57,398 nucleotides of DNA from a bacterium. GTDB taxonomy: Bacteria > Krumholzibacteriota > Krumholzibacteriia > Krumholzibacteriales > Krumholzibacteriaceae. Within the stretch, counting starts at the first letter, position 1, and every line of letters begins with the position of its first letter. Both the position numbers and the translations under genes were made by a program. The notes below the pieces were generated by a model, which saw nothing but the letters and a program-made list of their open reading frames with translations, was not told where the DNA came from and searched no databases. This document shows, piece by piece, positions 1 through 10,857 of this stretch. The DNA lies in assembly GCA_020350885.1 (NCBI GenBank), contig CP070727.1, positions 16,161 through 73,558 on the forward strand, in the 5' to 3' direction.

Positions 1-173
1 CTGATTCACCGAATGCCTAGTCTACGCATCTAGGGTGCAGGAGTGTATATCCTCCCGCTCAGACAGTCCTCGCTCGTCGGCCCTGCTGAGGCAGGGCCGA
101 CTCACTGCGGAACTCGCTGGCGGATATACACTCCTGCACCCTAGATGCGTAGACTAGGCATTCGGTGAATCAG
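1..173. repeat. Long foldback (52-bp inverted repeat with inner hairpin) at the window edge
   Basis: Bases 1-52 are the perfect reverse complement of 122-173. The 69-nt middle contains a second perfect hairpin: an 11-bp stem at 76-86 and 91-101 with a TGAG loop. The flanks between the two stems pair only imperfectly. The right arm includes the last codons and the TAG stop of the efflux pump gene, so the left arm is an inverted copy of coding sequence. No T-tract follows the inner stem on the minus strand, so it is not a classic intrinsic terminator. Because the palindrome ends exactly at base 1, a foldback artefact at a contig end is as likely as a real element. Confidence 0.85.
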
Positions 174-3100
174 GGGGTGTTCTCTTCAGACGCCTTTCAG
201 CAAGTGCGCTGTAGAGGACCGGTACGAGGAAAACCGTGATGAGCACCACCATCATTCCCCCAAAGGAGGGTATTGCCATGGGCACCATGATATCGGATCC
301 TCTCCCGCTGGAGGTGAGCACGGGTATCAAGGCGAGAATCGTTGTAGCTGAAGTCATGAGCGCCGGTCTGATGCGGCGCATTCCCGCGTGGATGGTGGCC
401 TCGCGTATGTCTTTTACCGTCGATGGCTTGCGTAAGGCGAATACCTGCTTGAGATACGTGGAGATAATGACCCCGTTGTCACTGGCGATTCCGAAGAGTG
501 CTAGGAAACCAACCCAGACGGCGACGGACAAATTGTACTGGCGGATCTGAAACAGCTCGCGCATGTCCGTGCCGAAAAGGGAGAAATCGAGAAACCATTC
601 CCGTCCATAGAGCCACAGCATAATAAAGCCGCCCGCCCATGCAACGAATATTCCCGAGAAAACGAGCAACGTAATGGGCACCCGCTTGAACTGAAAGTAC
701 AGGATCAGGAAGATGATCATGAGTGCCAGGGGGAGCACGACCCTGAGCTTCGCTTCGGAACGGACCTGGTTCTCATAGCTTCCCGCAAACGAGTAGCTGA
801 CACCAGCCGGGATTTCCAGTTCGCCGTTTCGTATCTTCTCTTTCAGGTATGCATCCGCCGCATCGACGACTTCGACTTCGGCGTACCCCGGTTTTTTGTC
901 GAAAATGACGTAGCCGACGAGGAAGGTATCCTCCGACTTTATTACCATCGGTCCACGGACGAACCGTATTTCGGCAAGCTCGGCGAGTGGAATCTGCGCC
1001 CCGCCCGGGGCGGAAACGAGGATTTTACCAAGCATCTCGATAGTATTCCTGAGCTCACGCTGATACCGGATCCTCACGGGATACCGCTCACGCCCCTCGA
1101 CGGTCGACGTAACACGCTTACCCCCGATAGCGACCTCTATAATGTCCTGAACGTGTCGGATGTGTAGTCCGTACCTTGCTATCTTTTCGCGATCGATCTC
1201 TATCTCGAGGTACGGTTTGCCGACGATGCGGTCGGCAAGAACGGTTGCGGGCTCAACCTGGGGAATGTCCTTGAGATGTTTTTCGATTTCGAAGCCGACA
1301 CGCTGGATCGTCTCCAGGTCGGGACCTTTTACCTTGACCCCCATTGGCGCTCTCATTCCGGACTGCAGCATCACGATGCGGGTCTCTATGGGTTGAAGCT
1401 TGGGTGCCGATGTGGTACCGGTCAGCTTCCCCGTCTTTACGATCTCCTTCCATATATCGTCGGGGGAGTGTATATGATCGCGCCAGTTGCGGTATGGTCT
1501 GCCCCGCTTGTCCGGGACCAGCTCCCCGTTTCCATCACGGACGAATTCTCCCTCGTTCCGGTTGTATTTGAATCTGAGCGGCTTGCCGTCCCTGTCTGTT
1601 ATATACTCCGGTTTGTAGTTAATAACCGTTTCCACCATGGAGATGGGGGCGGGGTCCAGGGGGCTGTCGACACGGCCGATCTTGCCGACGACCGACTCGA
1701 TCTCCGGTAACGCGCTGAAGGCCTTGTCCTGGGTCTGGAGCACGTCCAAGGCTTCACCGATCGAGGCATGAGGCATCGTTGTAGGCATGTAGAGAAACGA
1801 GCCTTCATCCAGTGCCGGCATGAACTCCTTACCCAAACCGGGGAAGGCGTGATTGAGAATCGAGTAGGGTCGCGTGGATTTTATCCGGTCCGGTACGAAT
1901 CCAACTACATCATCGAAGCCGAGCCATATAAAGCATCCGAAGATTACAAGGAGTGCCGGCAGGAGCAGGAACAGCTTCTTGTGATCTAAGAACCAGCGGA
2001 GAACGGGTTCATACACATTCATGAGGAGCTTGAAGAGGTAGAGAAATCCTCCCAGCAGCACGAGGACGAATATGAAGCTAAGGATAAGTGCTTTTCCCGG
2101 TCCAAACGGTCGCCAGTGACTCGTCAGGAGTAGTCCGACGAAGAACACCACAAGGTAGTTGAGCATCTTTGGAGTGTGGGCCGTGATCCTCTCGGGTAGC
2201 CTTTTCTCAAGCAGCATGTAGGTTGCAATGACGAGGAGTGCGATTGCCACCAGCCAGAGCGAAAGGAAAAACGCCCCGGCGGAGGCAAGCAGGAGCCCGA
2301 ACGGGAGATACCTTCTCTGCGCGGCGGAACGCATTGTTCTGGTGAAAAGCAGATGCGCAAACGGCGGGATGATGGCCAGTGCCACGATTACCGAGGCGAT
2401 GAGCGCGAAGGTCTTAGTATAGGCGAGAGGTTTGAAAAGCTTTCCCTCGGCGGCTATCATTGTAAATACCGGTAGAAATGATACGACTGTCGTGGATATG
2501 GCGGTCAATACTGCGCTGCCAACCTCGGATGTGGCCCCGAAGATGACTTCGAGTTTGTTCGATCCGGGCGGGGCCGCGTTGAGGTGTCTCAGTATATTCT
2601 CCGTTATGACGATTCCCATGTCCACGATCGTACCTATGGCTATCGCGATACCGGAGAGTGCCACGATATTCGCATCCACCCCGAAGTATTTCATGGCAAT
2701 GAAAACCATCAGGATGGTCAGCGGTAAAAGTCCCGAGATGAGCAAGGAGCTGGGCAGGTGCATCACCATTATGATAACTACGATGATTGTTACCAGAATT
2801 TCGTCGATGAGAGCCGTATTCAGCGTTCCGAGTGTTTCGTAAATCAAACCCGTACGGTCGTAGAAAGGTACAATCCTTACTTGTGAAACGACACCGTCCG
2901 ATAGAGTTTTCTTCGGAAGTCCCGGGGAGATCTCAGCGATCTTCTCCTTGACGTTCTTGATAGCGGCAAGCGGGTTCTCGCCGAACCGGACGACTACTAC
3001 ACCCCCCACGGCTTCAGCGCCCCCCTTGTCCAGCGCCCCGCGCCTCAATGCGGGACCCAATGAGACTGTGGCGACGTCTTTCACGCGGACGGGGACGTTA

Positions 3101-3951
3101 TTTTTCTCCTTGATGACGCTGCTGCCGATATCTTCTATCTCCTCGATGAATCCGAGCCCCCGGATGACATACTCGATCCTGTTGATCTCGATCGTTCTAG
3201 CACCGACGTCGATATTGGACATCTTCACCGACTGGAACACATCCGTCAGTGATATCCCGTAAGCCCGTAGTGCATCGGGATTGACATCCACCTGGTACTC
3301 CTGCACGAAACCGCCGATCGATGCCACTTCGGCGACGCCATCGGCGGCCATCAATGCGTACCGTACCGTCCAGTCCTGGATCGATCGCAGCTCGTGTAGA
3401 TCCCACCCTCCCGTAGGCTTGTCGTTTTCGTCCCGTCCCTCGAGCGTGTACCAGAATATCTGGCCGAGTGCTGTGGCATCAGGGCCGAGGGTGGGCTGAA
3501 CCTCTGTAGGCAGGGTGCCTGCAGGCAGGGAGCTCAGCTTTTCGAGAACGCGCGATCGTGACCAGTAAAATTCGACATCGTCCTTGAAGATCACGTATAT
3601 GGTCGAAAAACCGAAGTACGAGTAGCTGCGTATGGTCTTAATTCCGGGAATGCCCAGAAGTGATACCGTGAGGGGGTACGTTATCTGATCCTCGATATCC
3701 TGAGGTGAACGGCCCATCCACTGGGTGAATACGATCTGCTGATTCTCACCGATATCCGGTATGGCATCGACGGGGACGGGATCGCGCGGGAAGTTGCCCA
3801 GCTCCCAATCGAAAGGCGCGACCATGATCCCCCACCCGATAATCACAATCGTAACAAGACTGACAACGAGTTTGTTATCGAGGCAGAAGCGGATCACCCT
3901 GTCGAGAAGAGAGAGTGATTTCATGTCTTGATTGGCCGGATCATCTGTCAT
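154..3951 (-). CDS. cusA: CusA/CzcA-family heavy-metal efflux RND transporter
   Basis: This is the inner-membrane proton-driven pump of a tripartite metal exporter, about 1265 residues. An N-terminal membrane helix is followed by the porter-domain stretch PVDAIPDIGENQ and the YWSRSRVLE segment typical of CusA-type HME-RND pumps. The TM4 motif GTIVDMGIVITEN carries the Asp used for proton relay in this family. It is about 200 residues longer than E. coli CusA. The extra length is hydrophobic and lies between the two halves (about residues 550-680), suggesting additional membrane helices. An ATG at 3951 lies 1 nt after the cusB stop; a GTG at 3966 would overlap cusB by 14 bp. Last gene of the minus-strand operon. 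Metal specificity is inferred from cusB, not visible here. Confidence 0.93.
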   Translation of the reverse strand: MTDDPANQDMKSLSLLDRVIRFCLDNKLVVSLVTIVIIGWGIMVAPFDWELGNFPRDPVPVDAIPDIGENQQIVFTQWMGRSPQDIEDQITYPLTVSLLGIPGIKTIRSYSYFGFSTIYVIFKDDVEFYWSRSRVLEKLSSLPAGTLPTEVQPTLGPDATALGQIFWYTLEGRDENDKPTGGWDLHELRSIQDWTVRYALMAADGVAEVASIGGFVQEYQVDVNPDALRAYGISLTDVFQSVKMSNIDVGARTIEINRIEYVIRGLGFIEEIEDIGSSVIKEKNNVPVRVKDVATVSLGPALRRGALDKGGAEAVGGVVVVRFGENPLAAIKNVKEKIAEISPGLPKKTLSDGVVSQVRIVPFYDRTGLIYETLGTLNTALIDEILVTIIVVIIMVMHLPSSLLISGLLPLTILMVFIAMKYFGVDANIVALSGIAIAIGTIVDMGIVITENILRHLNAAPPGSNKLEVIFGATSEVGSAVLTAISTTVVSFLPVFTMIAAEGKLFKPLAYTKTFALIASVIVALAIIPPFAHLLFTRTMRSAAQRRYLPFGLLLASAGAFFLSLWLVAIALLVIATYMLLEKRLPERITAHTPKMLNYLVVFFVGLLLTSHWRPFGPGKALILSFIFVLVLLGGFLYLFKLLMNVYEPVLRWFLDHKKLFLLLPALLVIFGCFIWLGFDDVVGFVPDRIKSTRPYSILNHAFPGLGKEFMPALDEGSFLYMPTTMPHASIGEALDVLQTQDKAFSALPEIESVVGKIGRVDSPLDPAPISMVETVINYKPEYITDRDGKPLRFKYNRNEGEFVRDGNGELVPDKRGRPYRNWRDHIHSPDDIWKEIVKTGKLTGTTSAPKLQPIETRIVMLQSGMRAPMGVKVKGPDLETIQRVGFEIEKHLKDIPQVEPATVLADRIVGKPYLEIEIDREKIARYGLHIRHVQDIIEVAIGGKRVTSTVEGRERYPVRIRYQRELRNTIEMLGKILVSAPGGAQIPLAELAEIRFVRGPMVIKSEDTFLVGYVIFDKKPGYAEVEVVDAADAYLKEKIRNGELEIPAGVSYSFAGSYENQVRSEAKLRVVLPLALMIIFLILYFQFKRVPITLLVFSGIFVAWAGGFIMLWLYGREWFLDFSLFGTDMRELFQIRQYNLSVAVWVGFLALFGIASDNGVIISTYLKQVFALRKPSTVKDIREATIHAGMRRIRPALMTSATTILALIPVLTSSGRGSDIMVPMAIPSFGGMMVVLITVFLVPVLYSALAERRLKRTPPDSPNA

Positions 3952-3952
3952 G

Positions 3953-5947
3953 TCATTTACTCTCACGTCCCAGAGGGGCCAGTTTTTTCTCTATTGAACC
4001 GCAGCGGAGCATGGAAGCACCGTAAAAGGAGTTATAAACCGTATCCACTGGCTGCAACCAGTAGGCACCCTTGCCGCCGTCTGTCATGGGGCAGAAGGCC
4101 AGGTAGTAATTCCTGTCATCTTCGTGGCCAAAGGAGTCGTGGAGCTCGATCATCGCTTCCGACAGGAGGCGAAAAGCCTCCCGGCTAGAACCGATGTCTC
4201 CTGCGGATGCACCCGTCGACGCTGTTTTATCTATTCTGTCCGAAAGCTTCATCCAGCGTGTGTGCGCATCTCCTTTGAATAGATTCATATCGATATCTTT
4301 CAGGGTGTCGATCAGCTTCTTATAGCCTTCAGTTGCTTTCCCGTGGTTGTCATCGGCCAGGGCCATCTGTATGTCGAAATAGGTGCTGTAGAGCTGTGTC
4401 AGCACCTTTGGGACCGCATGACCGATCCCCATTTCTCCTGCCCGGTGCCTTTCGTGCTCTTCCTGCTGTCGTTTCTTTTCGGCATGGATGCCATGGTGGT
4501 GCGTTTCTGGCTCTTCGACCTGTTTGCGGGGCCGAGAGGCTCCGTGGTCGTGCTGGTGGAGAGAGCCGCTCGTACCGCTTTCCGGATTCATCATGCTCGG
4601 TTTCGCACGGATCTGCAGCTCGCTGTCGATCTTGAACGCACCGTTGATGACGACAAGTTCACCTTCGTGGAGCCCCCATTTTACAAGGTAGTGTTCATCA
4701 GCCCGAGGACCCAATCCGACCTCACGCCCCTCGAAGACGGGCTCCGCTGCGCCGGGAACACGCACATAGACAACGGCTCTTGTACCGGTCAGAAGGGGTG
4801 CCGAGGCGGGAATGACCAGCGGAGCCTGCGAAAGATCGGATTCGGCTTCATTGATCACGCTACCATGTCTGTCGAGACGGGACTTAGCAATACCGCTTAC
4901 GAACATATCGGGTTTCAAGCTACCTTCCCTGTTATCGACGACTGCCCGAACCTTCGCCGTCCTGGTCTTTTCGTTGAGTACGGGATCGATGAAGGTGATC
5001 GTGCCGTAAAATGTCTCTCCGGGAAAGGACAGGGATGAGAACTCGACACTCTGTCCCTCGGCGAGCCAGGGAATGTCCGATTGGTACGCATCGAACATGA
5101 CCCACAGATTTGAGAGATCGGCAATGGTGTAGAGCCGCGTGCCTGTTTTCACGTACATGCCTTCTTTGGCGTTCTTGTTGACGACGACACCTCCTATCGG
5201 GGCGTGAATAACAAGGTAGTCGAAAACTGTGCCTGATGTCTCTATATCCCGGACCTGCCTTTCCGACAGGCCGTATAACCGTAGTTTTTCCCTGGCCGCT
5301 TCCAGGGTGGCGGTTGCCGTGCTTCTCAATACCTTGTTCGAGCTGCCGGACAGCGCTTCCACCGACTGCTTGGCCTGAATCAACTCCTCCTGGGTACTGA
5401 GAAGCTGGGGCGAGTAGATGTCGGCCAACCGATCGCCTCTTTTGACAGCGGCGCCCGTGTAATTGGCATAGAGCCGTTCGAGACGCCCCGGAATCCAGGC
5501 GGTGATATAGGCCACCTTTGTTTCGTCGTACGTGATTGTTCCTGCCATACGAATTTCGGTCTCGACGAACAGACGTTGTACCGGGGCTGTCTGGATTCCG
5601 GCGAGCTTCACCGCCGCCTCTGACATTTTCAACTGGCGTTCTCCGAGCTCTTCCGCGCCATCGTCTGCTACAAGGGGTATCAGATCCATGAAGCAGATGG
5701 GGCATTTGCCCGGATTCGGTAGTTTGATCTGCGGGTGCATGGAGCATGTCCAGAGCGCCGACCTGGCTTCCTGGTCGAGAGAAACCGAACTCTCATCCGA
5801 TATAGTGACCTGGGGAGGGGAATCTTCGCCTCTATCCAATAGCAACCCGATAGAAAATGCCAGAACGATTATTACAATGAAGACCACGAGTCTCGGTCCA
5901 CTTCGAGGAATGAATCCGAAAATATCCTTTATCCAATCCGAGGACAT
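3953..5947 (-). CDS. cusB: CusB-type periplasmic adaptor with heavy-metal-binding and DUF3347-like domains
   Basis: Membrane-fusion adaptor linking the pump to the outer-membrane channel. An N-terminal membrane anchor (about residues 18-38) is followed by a small metal-binding motif, TCSMHP...GKCPICFMDL, near residues 68-90, then the barrel-sandwich and beta-barrel adaptor region. A His-rich linker follows (HQHDHG, THHHGIH, about residues 465-510). The C-terminal 150 residues look like DUF3347, with the motifs CPMTDGGKGAYWL and YGASMLRCG. The Met/Cys/His-rich features suggest copper or silver. The family normally lacks one or more of these extra domains, so this is a three-part fusion. The start has a GGGAG ribosome site, and the gene is 67 nt downstream of the channel gene. 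Confidence 0.92.
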   Translation of the reverse strand: MSSDWIKDIFGFIPRSGPRLVVFIVIIVLAFSIGLLLDRGEDSPPQVTISDESSVSLDQEARSALWTCSMHPQIKLPNPGKCPICFMDLIPLVADDGAEELGERQLKMSEAAVKLAGIQTAPVQRLFVETEIRMAGTITYDETKVAYITAWIPGRLERLYANYTGAAVKRGDRLADIYSPQLLSTQEELIQAKQSVEALSGSSNKVLRSTATATLEAAREKLRLYGLSERQVRDIETSGTVFDYLVIHAPIGGVVVNKNAKEGMYVKTGTRLYTIADLSNLWVMFDAYQSDIPWLAEGQSVEFSSLSFPGETFYGTITFIDPVLNEKTRTAKVRAVVDNREGSLKPDMFVSGIAKSRLDRHGSVINEAESDLSQAPLVIPASAPLLTGTRAVVYVRVPGAAEPVFEGREVGLGPRADEHYLVKWGLHEGELVVINGAFKIDSELQIRAKPSMMNPESGTSGSLHQHDHGASRPRKQVEEPETHHHGIHAEKKRQQEEHERHRAGEMGIGHAVPKVLTQLYSTYFDIQMALADDNHGKATEGYKKLIDTLKDIDMNLFKGDAHTRWMKLSDRIDKTASTGASAGDIGSSREAFRLLSEAMIELHDSFGHEDDRNYYLAFCPMTDGGKGAYWLQPVDTVYNSFYGASMLRCGSIEKKLAPLGRESK

Positions 5948-6014
5948 GACCTACTCCCTTGTGCGTATTGTCGCCGTTTTACGTGTATGTTCATGTTCCT
6001 TTCCCGAGCGCTTC

Positions 6015-7400
6015 TTATAACATCTCCCTGCCCGCCAACATCTCTATTTCGGCGAGCTTTGTAGCCTTGTTCGTGAGTGCGTATTCAAGCTGAAGCTGGA
6101 AATCGATCAGCTGCCGCTGTGCGTCGATAACGTTTAGAAAGTCGGTCTCTCCGGCCTGGTAGGCGGTGAATGAGGAATTCAAGGACTGTTCAGCTTTGGG
6201 GATGAGACCGTCGCGGTAGAGTTCGACTCTCCTGGCAGCATCTCTATATTCGAAGATGATCTTTTCAGCCAGAGCGAGGAGACCGTTCTTCTTGTTCCTG
6301 TGATTATATCGTGCCATCTCCAGGCGTGCTTTCGCTTGATCCTTGTTGGCCTTGTTCTTTCCGAACCATATGGGCAATGTGATGCTTGCATTCAGGATCA
6401 ATGGATCTTTGCCGCTGTCGATCATTGCCGGATCGACGGATTCGCCCGTTTGGATATAATCGATTCCTATCATGAATTTGGGAAGTGACTCCTTGCCAGC
6501 GAGCTTTACTGCAGCTTCCTCCTTGAATATCAAATGAGCCACCGCTTTCAGGATGGGATTGTTCTGGATAATATCGGATTTCAGATTGTCGAAGTTAATA
6601 GATGGTTCGACATCCTCTAATTTCTCAGGAACAGGCAGTTCTATTGTGCCGGAGAGATCGAGAACTTGCCTTAATCTGGCAGCGGTCGGAATCTTCATCT
6701 CCTCCAGTGTCAGGAGCCTATCCTCGAGCTTCCCCAGCTCGACCTGTACCTTGATGATGTCCTGGTGTTTCTGCAATGCCGCCTTGTACTTGGTCCTCGC
6801 AACAGATTCCCAGTATTTCAAGAGCGTTATGTTGGCTCTTGTGATCTCTATCTCGCGGCCGAGAACGTAGTAGTCGATGTAGGCCCGCTTGACATCATAG
6901 AACAGTTTCAGCTTCTCCGACCGGAATTCTTCATACGCGGCGTTGGCGGTTTCCAGAGCTACGTCGCCTTTCGCCCCGAGCGTTCCGAACCATGGAAAGG
7001 CCTGTTTCAATGTGAACTTGTGGTTCTGCGGCCCTACTCTCGTTTCCACATGTTCGATGAAGTAGCTGTATGTGAATACGGGATCCGGCAGTGATGAAAC
7101 CTTTGTACTCCTCTCCAATTCGGCCTTCCAATTGTAGAAGAAGGCCTTCAGGCCGGAATTGTTCAGTGCTGCGTAGGTCAGATAATCCTTCAGTGTGAAA
7201 CCTCGCAATGCGATCTGTTCCTGCCGGTACTCATGTTCGAGAGAATCGGCGAGGTCGAAGGCTCTCTCGTTGCCTCCGGCCTGTGCTTCGAATGCCGATA
7301 CAGACGCGGTTACAACTATGACAACGAGTATTATTGCACAGGTGCTGCGGATTTCACGAAAGGGTGTGCTCTGGGCTATCGATTGAATTATTCTTAACAT
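6015..7400 (-). CDS. cusC: TolC/CusC-family outer-membrane efflux channel
   Basis: First gene of the efflux operon, 461 residues. The ATG at 7400 is chosen because it gives a signal peptide (hydrophobic core AIILVVIVVTASVSA, cleavage near AQAG) and sits behind an AAGGGG ribosome site; an upstream in-frame start at 7442 would add a non-signal leader. The long coiled-coil alpha-hairpin segments and the C-terminal run around ETDFLNVIDAQRQLIDFQ are typical of outer-membrane efflux proteins. It would form the trimeric exit duct for the CusBA pump. No lipobox is visible, unlike E. coli CusC. Confidence 0.9.
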   Translation of the reverse strand: MLRIIQSIAQSTPFREIRSTCAIILVVIVVTASVSAFEAQAGGNERAFDLADSLEHEYRQEQIALRGFTLKDYLTYAALNNSGLKAFFYNWKAELERSTKVSSLPDPVFTYSYFIEHVETRVGPQNHKFTLKQAFPWFGTLGAKGDVALETANAAYEEFRSEKLKLFYDVKRAYIDYYVLGREIEITRANITLLKYWESVARTKYKAALQKHQDIIKVQVELGKLEDRLLTLEEMKIPTAARLRQVLDLSGTIELPVPEKLEDVEPSINFDNLKSDIIQNNPILKAVAHLIFKEEAAVKLAGKESLPKFMIGIDYIQTGESVDPAMIDSGKDPLILNASITLPIWFGKNKANKDQAKARLEMARYNHRNKKNGLLALAEKIIFEYRDAARRVELYRDGLIPKAEQSLNSSFTAYQAGETDFLNVIDAQRQLIDFQLQLEYALTNKATKLAEIEMLAGREML

Positions 7401-7447
7401 CGCTTCCCCTTCGAAATAAGGATCCCTGTCATTATGAGACATGGTAC

Positions 7448-7496
7448 ATTGTACAATATGCCAATCGATGTAATAGTAGAGTCATGACCTATTCAA
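7448..7496 (-). promoter_or_regulatory. Predicted promoter and palindrome for the cusCBA operon
   Basis: On the minus strand, TTGAAT (7496-7491) is separated by 17 nt from TTACAT (7473-7468). The palindrome ATTGTACAAT (7448-7457) lies just after the expected start site, where a repressor could act. The regulator is unknown; no CueR-type dyad is seen. The remainder of 7401-7738 is AT-rich and contains a PerR-like box listed separately. No gene is seen in it. Confidence 0.45.
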
Positions 7497-7585
7497 GGTG
7501 CCATCCACCGCCGCATATTGATAATAACCGACAGAATTGCTCACATATAATAATTATAAATATGAAAACGGGAAAAAGTTCCAAT

Positions 7586-7600
7586 TAATAATTATTATAA
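7586..7600. promoter_or_regulatory. PerR/Fur-like box
   Basis: TAATAATTATTATAA matches the Bacillus PerR box TTATAATNATTATAA at all but one position. It lies about 90 bp upstream of the predicted cus promoter. A PerR-type regulator is encoded at 14838. AT-rich islands are otherwise rare in this window. Functional assignment is inference. Confidence 0.4.
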
Positions 7601-7738
7601 GTATCCACGTAACTGACTGAACGAACTATTGATACGGTAATCCTTATAAATCGTCTCTTGAGCCCTGGGCCGGTACGGAGTACTTGCATGTTCAGAGGGG
7701 ACGTGTTGTGTGGGGTGTGTGCGTGCAATCCGGCCCGG

Positions 7739-8830
7739 TCAGTGTGAGACCGGTTCCATATCGTCGAGCCAGCAGGCGGTATTGTTGAGCTTTCGCTTGA
7801 AGAACCTGCCCGCGTTACGAAGGTCCTTCGCCTGGTGGTACTTGAAGTACATGTACCCGTCCATGACACCCATGATCTCTACCTTTCCGGTCCAGTGCGA
7901 CATCACGTATTTGAACCGCTTGCTGTGACCGTCGAGCATCTTCTTTGTATCCTCGATTATCTTGTAACCCTGAATGAGTGGTACCTGGAAGTGGGCCTTC
8001 ACACTCTTCACCGGCCTGCACTGGAAGATGTAATACGGATTCACCCCTGTGTTGACCAGTTTGCGCTGCAGTCTGGCGAGTGTTCGAGGGTTGTCGTTGA
8101 CTCCTCTGAGAAGAATGCTCTGGTTGTTGATAATCATCTTGCATTTGAGGAGTGTATCAAATGCCTCGATAGGTCTCGCCGCAAGTTCCCGTGGGTGGTT
8201 CACCTGTGTGATGATATATACCCTCTGGTTCGAGCCCGAGTATCGTTCGAGGAGTGACTGCAGCCTCTCGTCCTCGATAATACGCCCGGGACTCATGATC
8301 GGAATTCTCGTGCCGAATCGGATATAGTCGAGATGCGGTATCGTTGAAAGTTCTTTCATGAACTGTTCGATGACCTCGGTGGGCAGTACGAACGGGTCAC
8401 CGCCGCTCACGAGCACATTGTTGATCTCCTTGTGCTCTCTGATGTATGCGACCGCCTCGCTGAATCTTTCGAGAATTTCATCCGTCGGAAGGCCGACCAT
8501 CCTCTTCCTGAAGCAGTAGCGGCAGTACGTGGCGCACCGGTTGGTGGCCAGAATCAGGGCCGTTTGTGTGTACTTGTGCTGGAGGCCGGGTAGTTTCGTG
8601 TTCTCACCCTCACCGCTTGTATCGTATTCCCCTGCGAGGTTCAGTTCCTCGATCGTGGGGACGACCATCTTCCTGATCGGGTCTTTCGGATCGTGGCGGT
8701 CGATCAGGTCGATGTAGCTCCGGGTGATCCTCATGGGATGCTTTTGTACGATCTTCCGCAATATGCGTTCCTCTTCGGGGGTGATCCGCAGGTTCTGTTT
8801 CAATTGTTCGATCGTATGAATGCTCTCCAT
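7739..8830 (-). CDS. KamA-family radical SAM aminomutase
   Basis: A 363-residue radical SAM enzyme with the CX3CX2C cluster motif at C99, C103, C106 (RCATYCRYC). It also has the family blocks VSGGDPFVLP and TQVNHPRE, and an HPMRIT segment near the N-terminus. KamA enzymes interconvert alpha- and beta-amino acids using SAM, a 4Fe-4S cluster and PLP. The length is shorter than clostridial lysine 2,3-aminomutase (about 415-470) and closer to EpmB-like proteins (about 340), so lysine, glutamate or EF-P-lysine 2,3-aminomutase are all possible. No efp or epmA neighbour is present to decide. It appears to be a single-gene unit with its own promoter at 9012-9040. Confidence 0.88.
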   Translation of the reverse strand: MESIHTIEQLKQNLRITPEEERILRKIVQKHPMRITRSYIDLIDRHDPKDPIRKMVVPTIEELNLAGEYDTSGEGENTKLPGLQHKYTQTALILATNRCATYCRYCFRKRMVGLPTDEILERFSEAVAYIREHKEINNVLVSGGDPFVLPTEVIEQFMKELSTIPHLDYIRFGTRIPIMSPGRIIEDERLQSLLERYSGSNQRVYIITQVNHPRELAARPIEAFDTLLKCKMIINNQSILLRGVNDNPRTLARLQRKLVNTGVNPYYIFQCRPVKSVKAHFQVPLIQGYKIIEDTKKMLDGHSKRFKYVMSHWTGKVEIMGVMDGYMYFKYHQAKDLRNAGRFFKRKLNNTACWLDDMEPVSH

Positions 8831-9011
8831 GAGTATCCCCTTTTCCGATTTTCACAAAATCCGCATTCGTTTCTCCACGCCGGGTGGTGGCAGAAACACC
8901 CGTACATGGTGATTTATGCAAACCTCCTAAGTAATGGTTGTGTGGAGATTTGTTATTAGTCCCGTTCTTCAGTACATGGCGATATTAGCGGGTGTGTGTC
9001 TCACATTTATA

Positions 9012-9040
9012 AATATATCAGGCCTGGGTGCTGAGTTCAA
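9012..9040 (-). promoter_or_regulatory. Predicted sigma70-type promoter of the kamA-like gene
   Basis: TTGAAC (9040-9035), a 17-nt spacer and TATATT (9017-9012) on the minus strand predict a start near 9004 and a 5' leader of about 175 nt. The intergenic stretch 8831-9145 contains this promoter, an AGGAGG at 8928-8923 and a possible 35-codon Cys-rich leader ORF (8907 to 8800). No other gene is visible. Confidence 0.55.
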
Positions 9041-9145
9041 GAAGAAAACCGGGTAATAGCAATAGCATGCAAGAGAAGAGAACGTCTATAAGAACAGCTA
9101 ATCCCCCGAGTATTCGTACGTTACCGGTGGTGTAGAGATCAACGT

Positions 9146-10684
<1,539 letters not shown>

Positions 10685-10773
10685 CGGGAGGCAGCTCCTG
10701 TAACGTCAGTGCCGTGATGTGTTCCAGAGAGGATAAATGGACGGGCGGAAGCTGGCAAGGCTTTTCCCGAGCG

Positions 10774-10857
10774 GTGATTACCGCAGGTTTTTGCCGTTTG
10801 TGTACGGGGATCGCAGTATGTTACCGCAGGTTTTTACCAATCGTTGCGGGGATCAGC
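10774..10857. repeat. Degenerate tandem duplication at the nikR 3' end
   Basis: TTACCGCAGGTTTTT occurs at 10777-10791 and again at 10820-10834, 43 bp apart, followed in both by a related CGGGGATC segment. The right copy is the end of nikR, so the left copy repeats its last codons and stop just downstream of the gene. It looks like a short, partly decayed tandem duplication. Confidence 0.6.

Noticed and set aside
76..101. Intrinsic terminator of the cus operon
   Set aside because: The inner hairpin is strong but no T-tract follows it on the minus strand; it is part of the larger foldback.
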